A stretch of DNA of 19,276 bases, from NCBI GenBank assembly GCA_043727195.1, contig JAYSYZ010000289.1, positions 1-19,276 of the forward strand. The letters are read 5' to 3'. Origin of the DNA: JAUYQR01 sp043727195 (GTDB lineage Bacteria; Pseudomonadota; Alphaproteobacteria; Rhodobacterales; Rhodobacteraceae). A program made the position numbers and the translations under genes. Every line of letters starts with the position of its first letter. Positions within the stretch are counted from its first letter, which is position 1. Positions 14,430-19,276 of this stretch are shown in pieces. A model generated the notes under the pieces. The model worked only from the letters and a program-made list of their open reading frames with translations, made no database searches and was not told the origin of the DNA.

Positions 14430-14458
14430 ATATGGGGGTGCTTCCAAAGCGCCGCAAG
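14430..14458 (-). promoter_or_regulatory. RpoH (sigma-32) heat-shock promoter of hsp20-DUF1150
   Basis: On the minus strand CTTGCG (14458-14453) is followed after 15 bases by CCCCATAT (14437-14430). This matches the sigma-32 consensus CTTGAA / CCCCATNT with two mismatches in the -35 and none in the -10. Transcription should start near 14423, giving a leader of roughly 60 nt before the hsp20 ATG at 14361. The gene behind it is a small heat-shock protein, which agrees with the assignment. Confidence 0.8.
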
Positions 14459-14523
14459 TGGCGCGGCGGCGGCAACTTTGGCGATTTCCGAAGCAGAATT
14501 CTTTCCGCAAGGCACAAGTTCGA

Positions 14524-14529
14524 TATAAT
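14524..14529 (+). promoter_or_regulatory. Candidate -10 element (TATAAT) for the ydcH-like gene
   Basis: A perfect TATAAT at 14524-14529 lies 35 bp before the ydcH-like ATG. No convincing -35 box is seen at 17 bp spacing (CTTTCC at 14501-14506). In this GC-rich sequence a perfect hexamer is notable. It supports the downstream start at 14564, because the earlier in-frame ATG at 14528 overlaps this box. Confidence 0.35.
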
Positions 14530-14563
14530 GTTGCGCATCGGTAATGAAGCGACTCAGCCCGCC

Positions 14564-14782
14564 ATGAACGCGCCCTCGGAACTCAACTTCGAAGAAATGC
14601 TCCGCATCAGGCTGGAGGTGCTGCGGCGTGAGCATCGCGATCTGGATGAGGCGGTCCGCGCGCTGGAACTGACCGGGCGGCCGGATCAGCTGACCATGCG
14701 GCGGCTGAAAAAGCAGAAGCTGGCGCTGAAGGACCACATGGTGAAGATCGAGGATCAGTTGATTCCCGATATCATCGCCTGA
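14564..14782 (+). CDS. YdcH family small protein (DUF465)
   Basis: A 72-residue helical protein of the YdcH/DUF465 family, widespread in Proteobacteria and of unknown function. The core reads FEEMLRIRLEVLRREHRDLDEAVRAL, then DQLTMRRLKKQKLALKDHMVKIEDQLIPD, which fits a two-helix coiled-coil hairpin with many charged residues; LKKQKLALKD is the most conserved signature. The start at 14564 is preferred to 14528 because the earlier ATG overlaps a TATAAT box, and because the family core begins just after it. The gene lies 75 bp before purE but purE has its own promoter candidate, so they may be separate units. The functional relation to purEK or to the divergent hsp20 is not evident. Confidence 0.85.
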   Translation: MNAPSELNFEEMLRIRLEVLRREHRDLDEAVRALELTGRPDQLTMRRLKKQKLALKDHMVKIEDQLIPDIIA

Positions 14783-14800
14783 CCGCGCGCCCCGAACGCC

Positions 14801-14828
14801 TTGCCCCGCGCCCGCGCTTGATTATAAG
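14801..14828 (+). promoter_or_regulatory. Predicted housekeeping promoter of purEK
   Basis: TTGCCC (14801-14806) and TATAAG (14823-14828) are separated by 16 bases. The -10 lies within an inverted repeat, CGCTT (14815-14819) with AAGCG (14826-14830). Transcription would start near 14835 and give a leader of about 23 nt before the purE ATG at 14858. Match by eye only; the dyad could bind a regulator. Confidence 0.4.
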
Positions 14829-14857
14829 CGGGACCGACAGTCTGGCGGAGGGGCGTG

Positions 14858-15334
14858 ATGACAGAGGTCGGGATCATCATGGGCAGCCAATCCGACTGGC
14901 CCACCATGAAGGAGGCTGCGCTGATCCTTGATGAATTGGGCGTGGCCTACGAAAGCAAGATCGTCTCGGCGCACCGCACGCCGGATCGGCTGTGGGACTA
15001 TGGCAAGGCGGCTGCGGGCCGCGGGCTGAAGGTGATCATCGCCGGTGCCGGGGGTGCCGCGCATCTGCCGGGCATGATGGCATCCAAGACCCGGTTGCCG
15101 GTGATCGGCGTGCCGGTGCAGACCAAGGCGCTGGCCGGGGTGGACAGCCTGTATTCCATCCTGCAGATGCCAAAGGGCTATCCCGTGGCGACGATGGCCA
15201 TCGGCGGTGCCGCCAACGCCGGGTTGATGGCGGCGGCGATTCTGGCGCTGTCGGACGCCGCCCTTGCCGCCCGGCTGGAGGCGTGGCGCGCGGCGCTGTC
15301 CGCCTCGATCCCGGACGAGCCGTCGGATGCTTGA
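14858..15334 (+). CDS. purE: 5-(carboxyamino)imidazole ribonucleotide mutase (class I PurE)
   Basis: A 158-residue cytosolic enzyme that converts N5-CAIR to CAIR in de novo IMP synthesis. Class I PurE motifs are clear: GSQSDW at residues 9-14 (substrate phosphate binding), SAHRTP at 37-42 with the catalytic His39, AGGAAHLPGM at 64-73, and GVDSLYSILQMPKGYPVATMAIG at 94-116. GGAGGGG at 14847-14853 precedes the start; the ATG at 14858 is used, though GTG at 14855 is also in frame. The presence of purK directly downstream confirms class I (two-step, ATP-dependent) carboxylation. The end overlaps purK by 8 bases, so the two are coupled. Confidence 0.97.
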   Translation: MTEVGIIMGSQSDWPTMKEAALILDELGVAYESKIVSAHRTPDRLWDYGKAAAGRGLKVIIAGAGGAAHLPGMMASKTRLPVIGVPVQTKALAGVDSLYSILQMPKGYPVATMAIGGAANAGLMAAAILALSDAALAARLEAWRAALSASIPDEPSDA

Positions 15335-16394
15335 ACCGGGCAGCACCATCGGCATCCTTGGCGGCGGGCAACTTGGCCGCATGCTGTCGGTTGCGGCGTC
15401 CCGGCTGGGGATGCGGACCCATATTTACGAGCCCGCAGCGAACCCGCCTGCGGGCGACGTGGCACACCGGGTCACCACCGCATCCTATCAGGATCAGGCG
15501 GCGCTGCAGGCCTTTGCCGCCTCGGTCGATGTCATCACCTATGAGTTCGAGAATGTACCCGCAGCGGCGCTGGATACCCTGGAGGCGGTGCGACAGGTTC
15601 GCCCCAACCGGCGCGCGCTGGCGATCAGTCAGGACCGGCTGGCGGAAAAGGATTTTCTGACCGGGCTGGGGCTGACCTGCGCGCCTTACGCGGCAGTGGC
15701 GTCGCCGGATGATCTGCGGGCGGCGCTGGTGCAGATCGGGGTGCCCGCGATCCTGAAGACAACGCGGCTGGGCTATGACGGCAAGGGGCAGGCGCGGATC
15801 ATGTCGCCTGCAGATGCGCCGGGGGCATGGGCCGCGCTGCAGCGCGCGCCGTCGGTTCTGGAGGGGTTCATCGATTTTTCGCACGAAGTGTCGGTGATCG
15901 CCGCGCGGGGGCTGGACGGATCGGTCGCCTGCTATGACCCGGGCGAGAATGTTCATCGCGACGGGATCCTGCGCACGACGACGATCCCCGCCCGCCTGAC
16001 CGCCAGCCAGCGCAGCGATGCCATCCTTCTGGCCGCGAGGATCCTGAACGCGCTGGATTATGTGGGGGTGATGGGGGTGGAGTTGTTCGTCACGCCCACC
16101 GGCCTGATCGTGAACGAGATTGCGCCACGGGTGCATAACTCGGGCCACTGGACGCAAGCTGGCTGTGCGGTGGACCAGTTCGAGCAGCATATTCGTGCCG
16201 TCGCTGGCTGGCCGCTGGGTGACGGGTCACGCCATGCCGATGTGGTGATGGAAAACCTGATCGGCGAGGATGTGGCGCGGGTGCCTGCGCTATCGCGGGA
16301 ACGGGGGGTGGCGATCCACCTTTACGGCAAGGGCGAGGCGCTGGCGGGGCGCAAGATGGGGCATGCGAACCGGGTGCTGCGCAGCGCAATCTGA
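15327..16394 (+). CDS. purK: 5-(carboxyamino)imidazole ribonucleotide synthase
   Basis: A 355-residue ATP-grasp enzyme that makes N5-CAIR from AIR, ATP and bicarbonate, feeding PurE. The N-terminal Rossmann-like motif GILGGGQLGRM lies at residues 9-19, YEFENVP near 72-78, the ATP-grasp segment KTTRLGYDGKGQ near 147-158, EGFIDFSHEVSVI around 180-192, and the metal-site region NEIAPRVHNSGHWT near 262-275. Length is usual. The start at 15327 is fixed by the short overlap ATGCTTGA with the end of purE. A 7-bp G/C stem follows the stop, but the intergenic gap to the convergent hydrolase gene (164 bp) contains no clear T-run terminator. Confidence 0.96.
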   Translation: MLEPGSTIGILGGGQLGRMLSVAASRLGMRTHIYEPAANPPAGDVAHRVTTASYQDQAALQAFAASVDVITYEFENVPAAALDTLEAVRQVRPNRRALAISQDRLAEKDFLTGLGLTCAPYAAVASPDDLRAALVQIGVPAILKTTRLGYDGKGQARIMSPADAPGAWAALQRAPSVLEGFIDFSHEVSVIAARGLDGSVACYDPGENVHRDGILRTTTIPARLTASQRSDAILLAARILNALDYVGVMGVELFVTPTGLIVNEIAPRVHNSGHWTQAGCAVDQFEQHIRAVAGWPLGDGSRHADVVMENLIGEDVARVPALSRERGVAIHLYGKGEALAGRKMGHANRVLRSAI

Positions 16395-16409
16395 CAGGGG
16401 GGCGGGCTG

Positions 16410-16428
16410 GCGGGCCATCGCGGCCCGC
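16410..16428. terminator. Hairpin after purK, weak terminator candidate
   Basis: GCGGGCC (16410-16416) pairs perfectly with GGCCCGC (16422-16428), loop ATCGC, 16 bp after the purK stop in the convergent gap. There is no T-run on either side, so it may be a transcript-end protector or just a G/C palindrome. The rest of the gap 16395-16558 shows no gene or other signal that I can support. Confidence 0.3.
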
Positions 16429-16558
16429 GCCGGCGTTGCCAAGGATGACCGCCGAGGCGTGGTGCGGTTTGGCCGCTGGGCGGGGCAGTGTTTTGCGGGA
16501 TGGCATCGGCGGATTTCCCATGCTCTGACGGGCCGGGGCAGCCCTACAGCTTGGCCGG

Positions 16559-17314
16559 TCAGCCGCCCGAGAGCGTGGCCCTGACCGCAGTTGCAAAGCC
16601 CATTGCGGGGTCGAAGCGGCCTTTGGTCAGGAAAAGCACGGTCTGGCGGATCACCACCGGATTCAGCATCAGGAAGGTGTGGGTGACCGGCAGGGCGATA
16701 TGGTCGGTCATCCCCTGCAGCCGGGTGCTTTCCACCGTGACCTTGCCGTCGTTCGGCCCCGGCAGGATCGCGTTCCAGATCGGGTTCAGCGACCGTGTGC
16801 CCGCGATGATGCCCAGCGGGAAATCAGCGGGCGGCAGCGCGTTCGGCCAGGCTTGGGGGCCGGTGCCGAGGCTGGCCCCCACCGCCCCGTTAACCCATTG
16901 GAACACCGGCAGATCACCCAGCCTGTCCACCAGTTCCGACCCGTGATTCGGCGGGGCCAGCATCACCACACGGCCCATCCGCGCCGGGCGATGCCCGGCC
17001 AGCCAGGCGCGGGCCAGAATGCCGCCCATGGAATGGGTCACGAAATGCACCCGGCCCGGACCGGCGGCGGTGACCGCGCGGCCCACCTCGTTTACCAGCG
17101 CATCGGGTGTCGCGGTGGTCGAAGGGTAGGACCAGTTCACCACCCGGAACCCCGCCGCCTTGAGCGCCCGTGCCATCGGTGCCAGCGAGGCATCGCTGCG
17201 GGCCAGCCCGTGCAGCAACACCACGCAATCTGCCGTATCGTCGCCCGTGCCATCCCGTTCGGCCATCGACGGGGCGGCAATCCGGATCCGGTTCAGGGTG
17301 CGCTTGATGGTCAT
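16559..17314 (-). CDS. Alpha/beta hydrolase (lipase-like)
   Basis: A 251-residue alpha/beta-fold hydrolase, related in pattern to small bacterial esterases and lipases with a PGAP1-like core. LLHGLARS at residues 33-40 is the oxyanion-hole strand turn, THSMGG at 93-98 carries the nucleophile Ser95, GPNDGKV at 186-192 gives candidate acid Asp189, and THTF at 211-214 gives candidate His212. A LAPPNHGSELVDRLGDL stretch follows the third strand, typical of this family. No signal peptide is seen with the start at 17314, so it is probably cytosolic. Alternative starts are an ATG at 17266 and a TTG at 17374; no strong ribosome-binding site decides. It is divergent from the Nudix operon. The natural substrate is unknown. 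Confidence 0.85.
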   Translation of the reverse strand: MTIKRTLNRIRIAAPSMAERDGTGDDTADCVVLLHGLARSDASLAPMARALKAAGFRVVNWSYPSTTATPDALVNEVGRAVTAAGPGRVHFVTHSMGGILARAWLAGHRPARMGRVVMLAPPNHGSELVDRLGDLPVFQWVNGAVGASLGTGPQAWPNALPPADFPLGIIAGTRSLNPIWNAILPGPNDGKVTVESTRLQGMTDHIALPVTHTFLMLNPVVIRQTVLFLTKGRFDPAMGFATAVRATLSGG

Positions 17315-17403
17315 GCCGCCACTGTCGGGCAGCGGCCCCGCCCCCGCAAGGCAGGTTTTCGGCCCACTGGACAAATCCGGCGCGGCGTCACAGGCTTGCC
17401 CGC

Positions 17404-17856
17404 ATGCTGAAACGCTTGCCCCGTCTGGCTGTCCGGGCGCTGATCCTGCACGAGGATCGGCTGTTGCTGGTCAATGCCTATCCGGGCGGGGCGTCTGACC
17501 TGTGGTGCGCGCCGGGCGGAGGGGTTGAGGCGGGGCGATCCCTGCCCGACAATCTGATCCGCGAAGTGCATGAGGAAACCGGCCTTGTCATACAGGTCGG
17601 CCTGCCGGCGCTGATCAACGAATTCCATGATCCTGACAGCGGCTTTCATCAGGTGGATGTATTCTTCCGCTGCGCCATCACGGGTGGCACTGTTCACCCC
17701 GCCTGGACCGACCCCGAAGGCGTGGTGACCGAACGGCAATTCTTTGCCCGCAGCGACCTTGACCTTGGCCGCATCCGCTGCAAACCCGACAGTCTGGCCG
17801 AAGCGGCCTGGGGGACGGGGCTGTTGTATGATCCGCTGGAGGTGATCGTCCGATGA
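17404..17856 (+). CDS. Nudix hydrolase with altered Nudix box
   Basis: A 150-residue Nudix-fold protein, expected to cleave nucleoside diphosphates linked to another group. The box reads GGVEAGRSLPDNLIREVHEETGL (residues 39-61). The REVHEETGL half, with catalytic Glu54, Glu57 and Glu58, is intact, but the Glu expected after G-x5 is Arg45. That Glu is more structural than catalytic in this family, so activity may remain. The remainder fits a beta-rich Nudix fold (LAVRALILHEDRLLLVNA at the N-terminus, then HQVDVFFRCAI). The stop overlaps the start of the Gre-like gene (ATGA), making it the first gene of a three-gene operon with Gre-like and GNAT proteins. The substrate is unknown. Confidence 0.85.
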   Translation: MLKRLPRLAVRALILHEDRLLLVNAYPGGASDLWCAPGGGVEAGRSLPDNLIREVHEETGLVIQVGLPALINEFHDPDSGFHQVDVFFRCAITGGTVHPAWTDPEGVVTERQFFARSDLDLGRIRCKPDSLAEAAWGTGLLYDPLEVIVR

Positions 17857-18344
17857 GCCGTGCCTTTGTCAGGGAAAGCACCGGCGAGTTCGATCCCTTG
17901 CCCGATCTGCCGATCAGCCCGCATCCGAACTATGTCACCCCGCGCGGGCAGGCTGCCTTGAAAGCACGGCTGCTGTCGAGGCAAGCCGATCTCCAGTTGC
18001 TGCGCGCCAGGACAGAGCGGCTGGACAAACAGCCCGAGGCCGCCGCGATGCGCGACATCCGCTATCTGGAGGCACGGCTGCGGTCGGCCAATGTCATCGA
18101 CCCCGCCATGCAGGATACGCGGACGGTAGGTTTCGGGCTGATCGTGTCGGTGGCCGATGCGCAGGGAAAGACGACGCGCTATGAAATTACCGGCGAGGAT
18201 GAAGCGGATGCCAAGCGGGGCTGGATCGCACCGCAGTCACCGCTGGCACGCGCGCTGACCGGGGCAGAGGTCGGCGATCAGGTGACCTGGCGCAAACCCT
18301 CCGGCAGCACGGTTTTGACGGTACTGGCGATCGAGCGGCCATGA
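17853..18344 (+). CDS. GreA/GreB family transcription factor-like protein
   Basis: A 163-residue protein with the two-part plan of Gre factors. It begins SRAFVRES, resembling the SRAFVKE opening of GreB, followed by YVTPRGQAALKARL and a coiled-coil stretch at about residues 31-80. The C-terminal FKBP-like domain includes ITGEDEADAKRGWIAPQSPLARALTGAEVGDQVTW (112-146), the usual secondary-channel domain. The tip segment is unusual: where GreA/GreB have a GDxSENAxY motif, this protein has TERLDKQPEAAAM (54-66), with acidic Asp58 and Glu62 but no SEN pattern. It could be a cleavage-deficient Gfh-type regulator or a true Gre with shifted acids. Start and end overlap both neighbours by 4 bases, so the three proteins are co-produced. 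Confidence 0.8.
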   Translation: MSRAFVRESTGEFDPLPDLPISPHPNYVTPRGQAALKARLLSRQADLQLLRARTERLDKQPEAAAMRDIRYLEARLRSANVIDPAMQDTRTVGFGLIVSVADAQGKTTRYEITGEDEADAKRGWIAPQSPLARALTGAEVGDQVTWRKPSGSTVLTVLAIERP

Positions 18345-18826
18345 TCCGCCCGCTGACCCGCGCTGATGATGCCGCGATCTGGGCCTGTCTGCAGGATTCG
18401 GCCGATTACATCTGGGCGGAACGGGAAGAAGAGCCGCGCCCCTATCTGGTGGAGGAGTTCTTTGAGGATGCCCCGCCGGGCCTTGCCGCCGCAGATGGCT
18501 ATCGCGCGGGCGTCTTTGAAGGTGACGCACTGCTTGCGGTGGCCGAAATGTCTTTTGGTTATCCGGCGGCAGGCGACGGCTATCTTGGGCTGATGATCGT
18601 TCGCAGTTCGGCGCGCGGCGGGGGGGCGGGGGCACGCCTGTTGCGGCATCTGGAAGGGGTGGCGCGGGGGCGGGGGGTGCGCCAGTTATTTCTTGCGGTG
18701 CTGGATGCCAACCCGCGCGGGCGGGCGTTCTGGGAACGTGAGGGGTTTGTCGCGACCGACCGGCATGGCAGCGTGACGCTTGGCCAGAAGACCCAATCTG
18801 TCAGACGCTTCGTCAAACCGCTGTAA
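18341..18826 (+). CDS. GNAT family N-acetyltransferase
   Basis: A 161-residue GCN5-type acetyltransferase, substrate unknown. The acetyl-CoA site is visible: after the strand YLGLMIV (residues 81-87) comes RSSARGGGAGARLLRHL (88-104), which carries the R-x-x-G-x-G/A pyrophosphate loop, then an LFLAVLDANPRGRAFWEREGF segment (116-136) that matches motif B, where the N-P-R pattern and the aromatic residue near the end are standard. The ATG at 18341 overlaps the stop of the Gre-like gene (ATGA). It is last of the Nudix-Gre-GNAT operon. Only 22 bp separate it from the convergent glycosyltransferase stop. Confidence 0.9.
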   Translation: MIRPLTRADDAAIWACLQDSADYIWAEREEEPRPYLVEEFFEDAPPGLAAADGYRAGVFEGDALLAVAEMSFGYPAAGDGYLGLMIVRSSARGGGAGARLLRHLEGVARGRGVRQLFLAVLDANPRGRAFWEREGFVATDRHGSVTLGQKTQSVRRFVKPL

Positions 18827-18848
18827 CCGGTTTCCTGCGGCGCCTTGC

Positions 18849-19276
18849 CTATTTCGTCCCGCGCCAGATCGCGGCCAGCCGCTGCGCCCGCACCAGATGC
18901 ATCGCCTGATGCGTCTGCCCTTCGGCCCGGTCACGCGCCGCCAGCCCCATGGACCGGAGTGCGCCCGGATCGGCCGCCGCACGGCGGAGCATCGCGAACA
19001 GGGCATCCGCGTCACCCGGAGCGAAGCGCCAGCCGGTCACACCGTCATCGACCAGGCCGCGGTGCCCCTCGGTGTCGGAGGCCAGCACCGGCACCGCCTG
19101 TGCTGCGGCATCAAACAGGATGCGCGGCTGTTCGTCGGTGACCGACGGCACCAGCGCCGCATGATAACCTCGCAGCAGCGACAGAAATGGCGCGCCGTAA
19201 GGCACCGGGTCAAGCAGGCGCAGCGTTACCGTCTGCAGCCGCGCCGCAGCCTCGGCCACCGCCGGGCGCAAGGGGC
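18849..19276 (-). CDS. Glycosyltransferase family 4-type protein, C-terminal end (5' part outside window)
   Basis: The frame is open from the right edge, so only the last 140 or so residues are seen. They form the nucleotide-sugar binding half of a GT-B glycosyltransferase: VPSVTDEQPRILFDAAAQAVPVLASDTEGHRGLVDDGVTGWRFAPGDADALFAMLRRAA is the recognisable stretch, in which DEQPRILFDA takes the place of the E-x7-E motif with Asp at the second acid and the GLVDDGVTGW segment follows as usual. The stop is TAG at 18851-18849. It converges with the GNAT gene with 22 bp between stops and no terminator visible. The acceptor and the missing N-terminal half cannot be judged. Polysaccharide, LPS or glycolipid synthesis are all possible. 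Confidence 0.85.
   Translation of the reverse strand, partial: PLRPAVAEAAARLQTVTLRLLDPVPYGAPFLSLLRGYHAALVPSVTDEQPRILFDAAAQAVPVLASDTEGHRGLVDDGVTGWRFAPGDADALFAMLRRAAADPGALRSMGLAARDRAEGQTHQAMHLVRAQRLAAIWRGTK

Noticed and set aside
13567..14544. Plus-strand open frame of 325 codons over hsp20 and DUF1150
   Set aside because: It is antisense to two recognised families and crosses the sat-cysC terminator and the heat-shock promoter.
15036..16190. Minus-strand open frame of 384 codons over purE/purK
   Set aside because: It is antisense to purEK, with Arg/His/Gln-rich shadow composition and no family resemblance.
16395..16558. Gap after purK checked for a small gene or RNA
   Set aside because: Only a 7-bp G/C stem is seen. 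Open frames here are short, without ribosome-binding sites, and continue as shadows of neighbours.

Overview
This looks like an ordinary, gene-dense piece of a high-GC alphaproteobacterial chromosome, most likely Rhodobacteraceae (Rhodobacter/Gemmobacter/Tabrizicola type). The evidence is the gene content (a TauE exporter followed by a TIGR02186 protein, Hsp20 plus DUF1150, lgt-NDUFAF7-pgeF, Lrp beside trxB, and a fused sulfate adenylyltransferase/APS kinase) and the G/C-rich hairpin repeats between genes. I see no tRNA, rRNA, CRISPR array, transposase, integrase or phage gene. The left and right edges each cut through a gene.

Region 1 (1-4162, + strand) is a nucleoside-uptake and salvage block. 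It holds the C-terminal two thirds of a double ATPase of the BmpA/NupO-type ABC family, two membrane subunits, and a trimeric-type purine nucleoside phosphorylase that would split imported nucleosides. A 108-bp palindromic MITE-like element separates the ATPase from the first permease. Region 2 (4163-5935, +) is a TauE/SafE exporter translationally coupled to a TIGR02186 membrane-anchored periplasmic protein. Region 3 (5942-6778, -) has a VOC-family dioxygenase/glyoxalase-like protein and a UbiK/BMFP protein.

Region 4 (6779-9786, +) is a 332-bp intergenic stretch with a long hairpin, then the overlapping operon lgt - NDUFAF7/MidA-like methyltransferase - pgeF. Region 5 (9787-11914) contains a 62-residue basic orphan protein, a convergent Lrp/AsnC regulator, and trxB. 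The Lrp-trxB divergent spacer has two perfect TTGCGCAA palindromes exactly 21 bp apart, a strong operator candidate. Region 6 (11915-13668, +) is the 568-residue sat-cysC fusion for sulfate activation, closed by a good intrinsic terminator.

Region 7 (13679-14458, -) is a heat-shock operon, hsp20-DUF1150, behind a clear RpoH-type promoter. Region 8 (14524-16394, +) has a YdcH-like small protein and the overlapping purE-purK pair of IMP synthesis. Region 9 (16559-18826) has an alpha/beta hydrolase on the minus strand facing away from a tightly coupled Nudix - Gre-like factor - GNAT operon. Region 10 (18849-19276, -) is the C-terminal end of a GT4-type glycosyltransferase.

Purine metabolism recurs: nucleoside import, phosphorolysis (PunA and the PgeF family) and de novo synthesis (PurEK). 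I found no clearly new multi-gene system. The most interesting leads are the TauE/TIGR02186 pair, the TTGCGCAA operator pair, the mutually exclusive hairpins before tauE, the Gre-like protein without the usual coiled-coil tip motif, two small orphan ORFs, and the palindromic element inside the ABC operon.
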